Source: Synanceia verrucosa
Lineage: Eukaryota > Chordata > Actinopteri > Perciformes > Synanceiidae
Direction of reading: 5' to 3'
Length of the DNA stretch: 64,000 nt
NCBI GenBank assembly: GCA_029721515.1
Contig: CM056567.1
Coordinates: 3,702,007 to 3,766,006 of the forward strand
Shown in pieces: positions 51,511 to 64,000 of this stretch (within the stretch, counting starts at the first letter, position 1; each line of letters begins with the position of its first letter). A model generated the notes under the pieces. It had not been told where the DNA came from. It ran no database searches and was given only the letters and a program-made list of their open reading frames with translations. The translations under genes were made by a program, and so were the position numbers.

Positions 51511-53404
51511 ATAACAGTACAAATTTCCTCATCTGAGAGACGAATAAAGCATTATCTTATCTTATTGCTTATCTTAAAGCGGAGGGAGAGTTTTGTGGAT
51601 CTGCATCAGTGCGTCAGAGATCTTTTGATTTAGGAAGTTGTCTTCCTGAAATATTAATGCACATGCACACTAACGGTTCATCAAATGTCAACAAATAAAT
51701 AATTAGAATATACATTATATCATGAAAGCACCAGGACTACTGAACATGTGAAAAATAGTTATTTAGAAACTTACTGTAGTATCCTTGTGATCTCAAGTCA
51801 CATGCAAATTATTCAACATGCTCACGTCTGATGTGGTTCTGAGGCCTCAGACTGACAGAAAGATAGAGTAGGTTGTTTTATGTGAGAGTCCCTGACAGTA
51901 CGTTGTCAAACAGAGGGTCCATCCATCTGGCAGAGCGAGGAGGAAAAGGGGAAGTCGACATGTTGTCAGAGGTCTCCCAGCTCTTCACAAGACTGTCAAA
52001 CTGCCCACCTGACAAAACGTCTTCCTCGTTCGCCAACAAAACGCCCCTGCTCACTCGCTGTTTTTAGCTCACTGCTTCTGGCGATTCTTACACCGAACAC
52101 AACGCACACTTTTATGTTGAGAACACACTGTAACGAATGTTTGAGGCACGGCCGATAAATGATGTTACCTAATATGTGGAAATTCAATTCTTGGGCTCAT
52201 CAAAATGTCGCAGTCACAGTCCTGCTTCTTCATTTGCCATTCACATTCTTCTAAACCCAACAGGGATTAAACGTGTCTTAATGAATAATGAAAATTAAAT
52301 TTACCATAGTCTTCCCTGTGTTTAGAGATAAATTAAGAACTGTTGGGCTGCCAAATAAATCAGCGTTCAGCCAATGGGCTCTAAGCGCCTGACAATGAGG
52401 AATCAAAGGACGGTGGATGCAGTTTATTACGTCACAAAGCTTACACCCTTATGCACATATAGAGCACTTACATGTCAGGCTGGAAACAGATAGTAATAAT
52501 TAGCCTGCTCCTCAGGAGATGATTAAAAATGGCTGAATGAAAGGAGGAGGAGAAGGAAAAGTGAGGACGAGAGGCAGGTAAATAGCTTGCCTTAAAGGGA
52601 ACTTTAGTCACACTGATAGGGTGATGTCTTGTTTAACGATGGACAGCGCAGTAATGTTAGCATGTTAGCATCTGAGTGAAGGAACCTGGCCAGGTAAAAT
52701 CTCTAGAAAGCCAAAAAACACAACAAAGCCAATCAGGAAAAGGGAAACCAGAGTGCACACATGGCCTCAGGTATTCTGTAGAGGTGTTCTGAGTCGTCAC
52801 AAAACCAGATTACTGTGACACTGCAGCTCCGTTAAAACATGTAGATCATTTGGAAGTGAGCTGATGAAACAAGGCACATTGTGTTTCTTTTTGGGGATTC
52901 AAGTGGGTGAGATTTCTAGAACGTTCACACAGGCTTTGATGCATTATGCAGGAATCTCCTCTTTTCTCCCCACTGCAACAAATGCAGCCTTACCGCAAGT
53001 CCTCTGTGAAGACGGCTCTCAAGAAAGACCTGTTCACTCTAAGATGTTTCTTCAGTTTACTAAGGAAAGTGAAGACATAGGGAAACATGTCATGTCAGGG
53101 TTTATGTTTGTATAATGTTAGAAACATTGTTATATAGTATAAGATGTATAAAGAACAGTTTTTAATCACCACCCTGAAATGACACTGACATTCCTTTTCC
53201 CATCCCTGCAGTGTAATATGTCTGATATTTATTTGTATATGTTGTATGTGATATTCTTTGCTATTCTACAAAGAACGCATCAGAATATGCATGAAATCTA
53301 GTTAAAAATGAATAATTGTGCAATCACAAGAGTGGAACGTGCATTTGCATTCATCAGTCTGTAAACATCCAGCACCAGAATTAGTCTGCAATCACATATC
53401 TCCT

Positions 53405-53650
53405 GCATATATTACATTTCAGCTGTAAAAATTAAAATTTGCTGCAAATATTATACCACATTTCTGCCGTAAATATTAAATCTATGCTGCAAATATCACA
53501 TTTCCACTGTAAATATTACATTTCTGCTGCACTTCTGCTGTAATTATTACATTTCTGCAGTAAATATGACATCTCCTCTGTGAATATGGGTGTTTTTCTT
53601 TATTCGTGTGTGCCTTTAAGCCAAGTGACTCAACAAAATCTCTTTATGCG
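53405..53650 (-). repeat. Diverged inverted copy of the 49.3-kb array unit
   Basis: Reverse-complemented it reads ACACCCATATTCACAGAGGA, TGCAGAAATGTAAT and TTACAGCAGAAG, and its border GTGTGCCTTTAAGCCAAGTG matches the reverse complement of the 49,300-49,335 border. Confidence 0.8.
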
Positions 53651-54834
53651 TGCATAATGACAATAAAGACTCCTGAATCTGAGCCACCGTCTGCCACAAA
53701 TCTCAGCATGACAAAAATCTATAGTTTCTTTGAAAATAAATGTGTGTCAGTATTTCCTTCGACCCCTATATTTCCACACACCCTATAAAGCAGAAACACG
53801 CTGGTTTCATGAGAACGAAGCGAGGGTTACACAAGCTAAGACGGCACAAGGCCGAGTATAATCCAGTGAAGCGTATGCACATTGTGGGGTGACAAAAAAA
53901 GTGGCATTAAAATGTGAAAACCCTCCTTGGAGTGAACTGCACAAAGTCTCAAGTGGAGCCGGTTCATATATGAATATCCTTGACCAAGTTTAATGTTTTT
54001 GCCTTTTCCTGCCAAAAACTGCTAGTAGAGCTGGACAGGAAGTACTTTATTTAATAATCCTAGTGTTCATCTGAAACATCCCCAAAGACGAAGAGTCTCC
54101 TTGTGCGTGAATATCCATCAGCTGAGCTAAGAACATGTGTTTATAGAGATGCATAACATACACTAACATGTTCCCTTTGATCAATTTTTCATCAGTACTC
54201 ATGTTAGAGCCCAGCTGATAAATGATAGATGAGTTCACATGCTCGGTGGTGCTGAGGTTAAAATCTCAAGCAGGTGTTGGAGCATATCGTGCAATATGGT
54301 TGTTTTATTATTTAACAGTCATTTAATCAGGAAGGTCAGCTGGCAACAAATTTATTTTTGTGGGAGCAGCTGGAATGAGTGAAAATATAGATAGATAGAC
54401 AGATAGATAGATCTCACAGCAGAAAGATCAGACCCATGCCATCCTAACCTTTGCCTTTATTTAGCAACCTCATTTCCTAGCTGCACAGCTCAGCAACAAT
54501 AGAGCCGCTTCCAGCTGCAGGGGGTGATGGGAATGCGTGTGCATAGATAGACTTAGGTTAAGAGGCACCCAAGTGGGATAATGAGGCTATTGTATGAATC
54601 TATAAATGTGATTCCTCCATGTCCCTGAGAGCCAGCCTACTGTCATCCTGTGATGACGGGGGAAACGTTAAGGAGAGGGAGATATTCAGTGGAAGTGAGG
54701 CAGCAGCAAAGAGCTAACAGCTGCTATTCTGTTTATTATATACATTATAAATCCACATTAGCACAGGAGTGGAAACAAGTCAAACAAGATAAAACGTGAC
54801 CCTAAAGCATTTGATTAAGAGCAAAAATATATTA

Positions 54835-55190
54835 GAAAACAAAACTGAAAAAAAAAACAACAAAATAATGACATGCTTTCTCAATATTCGTTCCTAAAAC
54901 CAAAATGAAAAAAATGGATAACAACTCGTTTTTTTCTGATTTTCCAGTTTCTGCACAAATGGAAAAAATTGATAACTGGTGTTTCTGGTGTTTCATCCAA
55001 AACCGCCTCTCACAAATTCGTGGTCAAATGAGTCACTCATCGTTTTTGAGTGCGCAAATGACCAACGAATAGGCATGCTTGTGCTCTCTGTAAGAGAGAA
55101 TTATTACTCAAAAACTACACAGTAAAAGTACCTCATAGTATCTGTGGGAATACTCTAACATGTACCAAGTCCAAAAATAACAGTTTTAGT
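54835..55190 (-). repeat. Dispersed repeat, copy 2 of an inverted pair
   Basis: Reverse complement of the 41,040-41,470 copy: CGAATAGGCATGCTTGTGCT, TTTCATCCAAA, CTCAATATTCGTTCC and CCAAAATGAAAAAA are all present in inverted order. Confidence 0.8.
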
Positions 55191-56507
55191 ATCAAATCTG
55201 TGATTCTGCATATGAATGGCTTCTATAGTTTAAAAGTGCTGAAGGAAAGATCATGGCGCACAATTTAAGCTTATTTTTATATGATGCAAGTTGATGCACC
55301 TTAAGGAGCTCTAAACTATGACAGTTTACTTAAAATAATGGAAAACAACTGAACATATCCAGTCTTTTCTGTAAATAAGGGGTCAAAGGAGGTTAAAGAT
55401 GAGTTTAGAGAAGGTTCAGCATAATAATTAAAAGAAGAGGCTACAATGAGAACATGATCAAGGTCTGGAAAATGTTTTACCTCAAATATATTTCAAAATT
55501 AGTTAGAGATAACCCTCAAACTTCCTGTCAAGTCATCCTTCCATGGGTTTGGACTAATATCTATTTCAATGACATCTCAGTGTTGTCACTGTAAACAGCC
55601 AGGCCATGTAAGCAGGATAAGCGACAATAAAAGCACAACACAGAACAAGTCTGTTATTGTTACATGTTACAGTTATTAGTTTGAAGGTGTCAGCGACAAC
55701 AATGTGAAACTAAGACAGATTCACTTTCTGCTCTGTGGGCAGACAGCTTCAGGTGTCTTCCTCTAAATATTTCAGGAGTGTTTCTGTGAGACACTGACAG
55801 AGATATCAGATGCTATCACTTCCAAGCCTCTCTTCTCTTCTCTGCCACTGCTTATTCCTCACATATTGCCCTCATCCATCTTTTGTTGCTGTATCTGCAG
55901 TCTAAGTCAGCCCTCTCGTTAGCCCCAGCATGAATTTGCAAAAAGGCCTGATCTCGACCAGAGGAGAGGGCTACAAAGAGCATGAGGCGACACATGCATG
56001 AACACACAAGCTAACAAACACAGTGAACCCCTGAGGGCATGTTCCTGCACACTGTAGCTCATCCTCCATGATTATTCCACCACTTCTCTTTCTTTCTCTA
56101 ATGCCGTGGGGCATACTTTGTACTGTACGTCCTCAGAGTACAACTACTGCATCATGAGCATGTGGTACAATACTGCTGAATATATACAGTATATAAATAC
56201 ATACTGTAGGTGCCCTTGTAGCTTCATATTACATACATTCTCACCTCTAAATTCAGAGCAATTTTTCACAGGTTTTCATGGGTTGGAGGCAGTATTCAGG
56301 AAAGAAATCTGGCAAATAAGCATAAGATATGAATAATTAACACCCATATGATACTATATAAGGTTATATATTCATTAATTTGCCTCTTCTGATATATCGT
56401 TTTGCTGTCTAAAGACTCTTCCTAGAAGTCAGCCAGTCGTTTTGCAGTTTGAGTTCATGTTCATACTGATACTGAAGTGTTAGACAATAGCTTTAATGGA
56501 TAGTTCA

Positions 56508-56938
56508 AATTAGCTCATTGACTGTCAGCCGTTTTTTAAAACATATCTTATTCCAGCGATTTTTGCCCACTTTGAGTCATATTTCTAGTCCCACAGAATA
56601 TTTTGTACTATGTCTCTGAAAACAGTGAATAGCTCAAATGAAAGAAGAGACTCTCTATTTCATCATGAAAAAATTGTTTGTTTTTACCTTGTTTCATTCT
56701 TGTTTTATCAGAGGTAGAGTAGAGGACACTTTCACCAAAATCACCCGTCCATTTTGACCTCAAATCACTTCCTGGACACGATCTATCGTCTCTTTATGCT
56801 CCAACTACAAATCCCAGAAGCCCCAAAATTACTCACAGGCTACTGAAAAAACACTTTGATGTATTTTTACGTCGATGGCACTCAAGCGTCGGATTTTAAA
56901 TTACGTTGAAGTACGTCAATGGCACTCAAAGAGTTAAT
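56508..56938 (-). repeat. Four-copy dispersed element, copy C
   Basis: Carries TTTTGTACTATGTCTCTG, AAGAAGAGACTCTC, GAGGACACTTTCACCAAAAT, CCCAGAAGCCCC and, twice, GGCACTCAA near its end. Start TCATTGACTGTCAGCC is weakly inverted to the end GGCACTCAAAGAGTTAATGA. Confidence 0.88.
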
Positions 56939-59574
56939 GATAATACTGTTTGGCTATATGAATACAATATAATTATGTTATAATTCAAATTCCAGAGTCA
57001 AACTGGATAATATCAACATCAGTATTGCATTAGGATTAGATAATACTGAGGTTTGGACAGCAGGACTAAAGGTGGACTAAAGGTACATGACTCCTCTGAC
57101 CTCTCCTGAGGTGAATCTGAGCCTGAAAGAAAATTCAAAATATGAGAAAATTGGTGAATGCAGTTCAAATTCTCCTAAACCACTCAAACAAGCGACTGAA
57201 AAGATATTTTTTGTACACGTGTGGGGCCAATGTGAGATAGTTTCATATTTTCTGTCCTCTAAGCATCACTACTTGGGCTGAAACACTTGATCAGCAGCCC
57301 AGTGATGAGTCTGTATTGTATTTCCATCTGTTGTTTTCATCGTAGCGGACTTGTAGTTGGGCCACATGCAGTTGCCTGGCACACAGCAGGGAATCCTTCC
57401 CTCCCCACAGAAACCTGTCCACTCGTCTCCTTTTGTTTTGCTGTTTCACTCACAGCCACATGCACTGATGCCCTCATGAACATGCACAACATGAAGACAC
57501 ATTCACACTCACACAGATGGTAGCAGTTTGTTTTTGTGCAGTAACATAGACAGAAATAAAGAGGGAGGTGTGTCCTGTGACCCTGGTCTAAATGAGAGGT
57601 TTATCTGTCTCTGCAGCACCACGGATATTTACCCTTACATAAGGCAGCAGGAGGCTGGAGGACAAAACAAGAGTACAGGAAGAGGAAGCCTGAGCAGCAG
57701 ATAGAGGAGCAATGACAGCTTCAGCATGCAGATAAACCCAGAAAAAAACTCTTAACAGTGCATAAACACACAAAAATACTTCTTAAATGCAAAGATGTTC
57801 GTTCAACTCAAAAGACCTGCCGGTATGTTCAGACTCTCTGTCTGAGTCTGTAAATACTGTCTGTTCAGCCATGGATCTAATTAGAGCAACTCTCTGACTG
57901 TCTGACCACACTATTACCTTTTTCCCAGAAGAGTGGGAGGAGAGGAGGGAAGAAAAAAGACAACCCACCTGCTGAGGCACATCACACTGGGATGGAAAAT
58001 GCAATTTCTAAACCATCTGTGAGCAGATTTTTTTCCACTAGAAACCAGATTTGATAAGATGGATGTCTATATGGATAATGCTTCTTTGTTAATCTGTGCA
58101 TGCATTTGTGTGCAGTATAATTTAAGACAGCCTGTCATCTTGGTCCTCCACTTTTACATCCCTGGACACATTTGAAGGGCTGTTAGAAATCATCTGACAA
58201 CTCACATTCATGCCTCTCACTCTTGCTTCGTCACTGAAGTAACTAAGGAACACCCTTAAAACAAAACAGCTGCCATAAAGTGTGTGTGTGTGTGTAAAAT
58301 TATATACCTGTCACGATTGTCCCTTTAATTACAGTCATTAAGCTCCTTGTGCTTCTGTCTAAGCATTTATTCTTCAGTCATGCTGCACAGCTCAGAGCAT
58401 CATTTCTCAGCAGAATGAGCGGTGGAGGCTTATTTGCAGCTGTGATGCAGATGATTTTTTTTCTTCCTGTTTTTAAAGGCTCCATTATGGTGATAGTTAC
58501 TGATGTATGCAAGGCCAGATCATTGATATGTGCATTTTGAACTGAAAAATAAATCTCACTCAACGATGGATCAATATTTCTAATAAGAGCAGGAATCCTA
58601 GTGTGGACCTGATCTTATTCTGATTATAATAGTCTGGAAGAAGGGCAAAGCCAGCACCCATCAATTTTACCAGAAGACTGATATTAATGCAAAAATATGA
58701 AAATATGTACTTGGCTACATACATGATGTTGATACTTTTCAAACAGGACATTTGTGAATCTCACAAGCCTGTCGAGCCTACTGTATAAATGCCAACGGTC
58801 AGTTAAAGTAGCTGCAATAATTTCAATAATTTATTGTCTCCAGGTCGATGTGCCTTATCGAGCTGTATAAAGGCAGGTAAACCAGCCAATCTGGCCTTCT
58901 GGCTTCAGGTATGCCGCTTGCAGTCGGACACGCTTAATTTGACCAAAACGAAGAAAAAAGAATATACATATTTTATAAGAAAACGGAAAACAATCGCAAA
59001 CAATGGCCCCATTTACTCCATAAAAAATAAACAAAAAAAATGGCATCAAGCATCCAGGAAAATGTTTTTTAGGACAAATCAAATTAATCCAAGAAATCAA
59101 CCTTTACTGGGGAAAAAAGAAACAATTTTCATGAAAAATTAATTTGGCTCCTACACTCTGGTAAGTGATAAGCGATAAAAATGTGCCACCAACACTTTTA
59201 AAAAATACAGAATCATGTCAGAAACTTGGGTTGTGTTGCTGAGAATCCCACTAAATGAAATGTGTTAATCTGCAGTTAAACCTCACATGGACACATGGAG
59301 CCAAAACCCCCAAACAATACACTACAGCTGACATAATTACAGCACATACTGTTTTTTGCCATGGAGCTTTTTTTTCCCCAGTTTTCCCACTGTCATTTCT
59401 TAAGAAAGAAAAGTCCAGGCTGGAGAATCTTAAATCCTGCAGTACGTGATCTCTGTGCAGCCCACGTATCGACCGCCACCAATTAGCCGACTCACAGATA
59501 GTGTGGAGGCCCGTCTTCCTCTCCTCCGTCTTGTTATTATTCTTTTTCATTATCTGTAATGTGCTTTTTGGTTT

Positions 59575-59800
59575 GGCTCAGTCTTTTTAATTCCTCCTCT
59601 TTACCGATATTCTCCTTCTATTATTCTCGAGTCACTCAGGCTCTGTCGTCCTCTTTGTCTGTTCATTCTTCATCTCATCTCCTCTCTTTTTTCTTCCACC
59701 CGCCCTCCTCCTCTCCTTTCCACCTCCTCCTTCAGCCTTTTATCGCTCCTCTTCCTCCCTGTTTCTTCACTCTCTTCCTCCTTCTGTGCCTCTCTTTGTA
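59575..59800. repeat. Pyrimidine-rich low-complexity tract
   Basis: Some 225 bases dominated by CTCCTC/TTCTTC words on the plus strand. The open frame there is a consequence of composition. Confidence 0.8.
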
Positions 59801-61660
59801 ACAGGCTGAATCCCAAAAGCATATTTGCTGTGAGACTGTTCCTCCTAATTTAGCTGAGTAAGAATGATCTTAGAGTAAAGATTGCTGGATATGCCTGGCA
59901 GAGGTACAGCTGGGTAAACAATGTGAGGATTGAGAGGGGAGATAGGAGTAGTCAAGGCTTTCCAGTAACTCCTGTTATGTCAGGTGGACGCTGCTTGCAA
60001 CACAGAGAGGAAGGAGGAAGGAAGGAATTAGAGAGGAAAGGACGATAAGCAAGGTGGGAGATAATAACATCGATAAACTCATCCATCCAAAAACAGTAAA
60101 TCTGATCCAACCTGAAGGACAGGTACATGGATGGAGGGGCTACTATGATGACAATGCAGTTTAGGATAATGCAGTTATGTGTTCTTTGTGTGCAGCTACA
60201 CAGTGCATGACATAAGACTCGACGTGTGCATCAGTTATACAAACACACAAAGGTTTTCTCATGGAACTGAAATATTGACACGTCAGCTCACAAATCACAA
60301 TTTCATGTTTGTCTCTGCCAACAAGTCAAGTTTGAGTTTACATCCATGTCATCGCTTCATCATTTTATCCTGTTAGATATTTCTGTGAAATTATCAAAAT
60401 CAGCATTTGAATGATAAATTTATGGACAAAAACCTGCCTAAGCTGTCTCAAGCACCGAGGCATAAAGAAACAAGTCTAGTCAAAATGTGATTATTATGTC
60501 GTACGAACATCAAGCCGTGCTCTGTCCTTGACTTCATCCTTTGACAGCATGCATTCTTTCCTCTCTTGGACAAAATCCATCTTTAAAGATAATTAATTCC
60601 ATAAATCCCAGTCTGAACCTGCATCAGTGGCTTCAAGGAGAGCGTGACCTCTTTGAAAAAACGAACAGACAAATTAAGACACGTCCGCTTATGAACACAT
60701 CGCCTGTGTTTACATGCTGCATCAGTGATGTGCTAACTGACACTGTATTTTGGTTATGTGTGCAAGGAGAAATATATGCAAGCATGCGACACACAAGGAG
60801 TCTCTGGGGGGAGACGGAGGATAAAAGTCAACAAAGGATTCAAACATTGTCTCTTGGCAGAAAGTGTGTCACTTTCAGTGATTCAACTTTTCAGCACAAG
60901 TAAATATTTGCACAAACAAAAACTAGAGCACCCTCAGTGCTGCTGCCTATAAAATATCACATCTCAGACTCTGTTACCTTTTCTATTACTCCGTAAGCTT
61001 GCAGTCAAAAAAGCCAAATCTAAGTGTAACATGTAGCTTCTACCATCAACAACATCATTAAGTAAAGCTATTTTAGCATGATGTGCAATAACATAACATT
61101 GTGTAAATTAATTTATGTTGACAGAACCTAATGCATTTTGGGTAAGCCGGGAGTTTTAGAAACTTTACTTCCTGAAGTTCAGCACACAGTTCAAAACACA
61201 TGCTGAGAGTCAACAATGTTCACTGTGGAAGATGCTAAGATAAGTCCTTTACTTAACTTAAAATAACTTTGACTTCAAAATAAACCACTGCAAAGAAAAG
61301 ACACATAACTTTTTATTGTCCACTCTATTAAGTTGAATGTTTTCGTAGTGTGCTCACTAATCATAGCAGCATTAGCATCGCGACTAAATGAGCGTATTAT
61401 AATTGGGTGGAAATAACTTTCCATAATTTTTAATCTTAACATAGATTTTTATTTTCATGCCGTCAGTCGAACTGCAATACAAATATATTTTCTCTGCTTT
61501 ACCCCTACGGACTTTGCCCGTGGAGCCAGGAGCCAGCTACTGTACCATATTTCAATAATCCAGACCCCCTCATTAAAGCAGCATAAAAGACTAATCATAT
61601 CTGCAGCGCTTTGATTTACATGCAATTAAAGTTTCATTTGAACCCAGATAAACCAGACAG

Positions 61661-61685
61661 AAGGAGGAGGAGGAGGAGGAGGAGG
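61661..61685. repeat. (GGA)8 microsatellite
   Basis: Short GGA trinucleotide run. Confidence 0.9.
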
Positions 61686-62823
61686 TTAAGGAACAGATGA
61701 GACCCCAGCAGAGAAGAGAGCAGATGTTTTCAGCAACCAGGTGCAAAAAGACAGAAAGGTAGAAGAGAGGAAGAAGAGGAGGAGAGAGGTGAAGCAAGCC
61801 ATCGTTTGTCAGAAGTGATGACTCAGCACATCGGTCTCTGTGGCAGCTTCCTGCTGTTTGGCTCTGCAGCAGCATTACACTGTGATAACGCCGCTATCTA
61901 AAAATATGACCGCCTGAAAACTAAAAACCTTTAAACACGAGTCCATAAATAGTCCATATCTATGCTCTATTTTAGTGTCAATCTGTGTCACATTATGTAA
62001 TTACAACATCTTACTTACTGCCAAAAAAAAAAGACTTTTATTTGATGTTTTAATGAGTCCCTATCATAAATTATTCTTGCTAATCTGGCATTGTTTGGGC
62101 ATGTTCCTTTTGATAATGACACCAAAGCACTAGTCGGAATCTATGAAATAAAAATATGACAAATAAAATGTTCCCCTGCCTGATTAGATCATTCCTTTCT
62201 TTCCCTTTATTCAGCTGAGACTATATTGTTTCCTCAGACGCTGCATCTGGTTATGTAACCTTAGTAAATCAGTGACAGTAGCCAGCATGAGGCCACTTGA
62301 TATTTCTGTTTGAAGGCGCTGCTCTATAAGAAGAAGATATAATTTGACAGATGTGTCTTGACAAGGAACAAGCCGTTCAAATGTGAAGCAAAGCAGCCAA
62401 GAACTGCAGATAAACAGTAAAAAAAACGTATTACTCAGCCAAATAATTGAACACACAGTGATGTAATTATGTTCATAAAGCCCACAGACATAAACACACA
62501 CAATAGGTATCTACTGCTGGTGGGTGCGTCATTAACTCATCACCCCAGATGCACAAAAGGTTTCCAGGCGAGTTCTATGCAAGGTTGTGCAGTAAATAAC
62601 ATCCTGGAAATAACAGAGGGGAGAAGAGGGGGGATGGTGCAATAATAATGAAAGCAATAAAAGGAGACCCATTTTCCCAGATGTGATCTGTGCCTCAGTC
62701 AATGTGTGTGTTTGTGTGTGAAAGAGAGAGAGAGATTTCCTGTGTGTTCGTTCCCACTGAGCTCTTTGATGAGTCAAAATGAGTCACATCATTTTATCAA
62801 TCACCCACTTACAGCGCAGCAAT

Positions 62824-62825
<2 letters not shown>

Positions 62826-62863
<38 letters not shown>
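62826..62863. repeat. (TG)18-19 microsatellite
   Basis: Uninterrupted TG/GT run. Confidence 0.95.
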
Positions 62864-63096
62864 GTTTCAGGCCAGAATGAAGTCAGACATTAAAAACTGC
62901 AGAGCCTATCACCCACAGAAGAACTGGTACACTCCACACTATAATGCTTGTCCTTTATCCTGATCCACACTCAATGCTCTTTGCAGCGACACCTATGAAA
63001 AGTAGTGCATAGAAACCACTACTTGTTCCCCACGTGAAGCCAGAGCTTGTTAGCATCAACTTATGTCAGGTAACTTCCATATTTATGTTACTTAAC

Positions 63097-63515
63097 TCTT
63101 TGAGTGCCATTTACATATTTATATGTCATTTAAAATCCATATATAAATACGTCAAAGTGTTTTTTCAGCAGCAGGCACAAGAGGGCGCTCTCACCCAGCC
63201 TGTGAGTAATTAGGGCTTCTGGGAGATGTAGTCAGAGCATAAAGAGACGATATACACCACAGAGATCAAAGCAGGAAGTGGAGACGATCGAGATTAGAGG
63301 TCAAAATGGACGGGTGATTTTGGTGAAAGTGTCCTCTACTCTACCTCTGATAAAACAAGAATGGAACAAGGTAAAAACAAACATTTTTTTCATGATGAAA
63401 TAGAGAGTCTCTTCTTTCATTGGAACTATTCAGTGTTTTCAGAGACATAGTACAAAATATTCTGTGGGTCTAGAAATATGACTCAAAATGACACAAGGCA
63501 CTTTCTGTTTTATAA
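63097..63515 (+). repeat. Four-copy dispersed element, copy D
   Basis: Opposite orientation to copies A-C. Begins TTAACTCTTTGAGTGCC, then GGGCTTCTGGGAGATGTAGT, GTGATTTTGGTGAAAGTGTC, TGATAAAACAAGAATGGAAC, GAGAGTCTCTTCTTTCAT and ends near GGCACTTTCTGTTTT. Confidence 0.88.
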
Positions 63516-64000
63516 CCCAACTGAACCTAAACCATATTTTCCTAAACCTAACCAGATGCTGGACAATTATAAGAAAAACACAAAAATAGCTAAAATATTA
63601 TACGCTGTATTAGGATACCAGTCCCAGTGTTTTACTATTAGTCAATCATTAATTCACCTGAACGTAGATGTTTTTCTGTTTTTATTGTCTGTTAAAGCAA
63701 ACACATACTCTGCTGTCTTTCCGGGGTCTAAATGAAACACTCGTCATTTTGAAGGCAGTGGATATTATCAGCAGGTTATCTGCTCTTTGCCTCTTGCTGA
63801 AAAGATCCAGCTGGGCTGGTTGTCAGTCGAAGCACAGCTGGAGGCGGATATGTAAACACACTCAGTCATGCATCCCACACACTCCACAACCCACGTTACA
63901 CACCTCAGGCTGTAAACATGTACAAGTACAAGTATGCACACATTATCATGCAATCACTCCATGTTACACTGCAGATATCATCTTTCCTTTCACATACTGC

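Larger units (their letters stand above)
49300..64000 (-). other. dtnbp1: Probable long dtnbp1 intron or upstream region, part 2
   Basis: No exon recognised. Apart from the repeats listed separately I see ordinary AT-rich non-coding sequence. The 146-codon frame at 50,633-51,073 lacks protein-like features. Confidence 0.5.

Noticed and set aside
59559..59801. 80-codon Ser/Leu/Phe frame
   Set aside because: Arises from the pyrimidine-rich tract; no independent coding evidence.
63478..63735. Frame containing NYKKN, reminiscent of the dysbindin coiled coil
   Set aside because: It is on the plus strand, opposite to dtnbp1, and the surrounding residues do not match dysbindin.

Overview
The window is nuclear genomic DNA of a ray-finned, probably percomorph, teleost. 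The evidence is two recognisable vertebrate genes split by GT-AG introns, a tRNA-derived fish SINE of the DANA/Mermaid type, several short hAT-like and TTAA-flanked MITEs, and abundant CA/GT and AT microsatellites. I cannot name the species. There are no bacterial operons, CRISPR arrays or ribosomal genes. Nearly all open frames outside the exons listed here are chance frames or frames inside repeats.

Region 1 (1-18,275, + strand) is the 3' two thirds or more of jarid2, the JmjC/ARID-family accessory subunit of Polycomb repressive complex 2. Thirteen coding exons join in phase from 1616 to the stop codon at 16,048. They encode 1,196 residues that align from memory with human JARID2 from about its V-F-N-G motif to the C terminus. 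The first exons and the promoter lie left of the window. A 2.2-kb 3' UTR ends at an AATAAA at 18,247-18,252.

Region 2 (18,276-33,880) is the interval between two convergent genes. After about 650 bp of unassigned sequence and one SINE it is filled by a 13.8-kb AT-rich satellite with a monomer of about 165 bp, roughly 84 copies. The array is one giant inverted repeat. About 49 copies run in one direction (19,253-27,325), then the orientation flips with no spacer, and about 35 copies run the other way (27,326-33,083). Higher-order repeats differ between the arms. This is the most unusual structure in the window. A TTAA-flanked MITE (33,242-33,665) lies just beyond it.

Region 3 (33,880-40,070, - strand) holds the last three coding exons of dtnbp1 (dysbindin-1, a BLOC-1 subunit). 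The tail-to-tail jarid2/dtnbp1 order matches human 6p22.3 as I remember it.

Region 4 (40,071-64,000) contains no exon I can recognise. It is best read as a very long dtnbp1 intron, with any missed 5' exons. It holds repeats: a four-copy dispersed element, two inverted pairs of other repeats, two adjacent hAT-like insertions sharing one target octamer, a 1-kb tandem array with a 375-bp higher-order period, and microsatellites.

Functionally the two genes are unrelated (chromatin repression versus endosome/lysosome-related organelle trafficking). They are linked only by ancestral position and share a 3' intergenic interval. If both are read through, transcripts enter the satellite from opposite sides, and any transcript crossing 27,325 could fold into a long hairpin.
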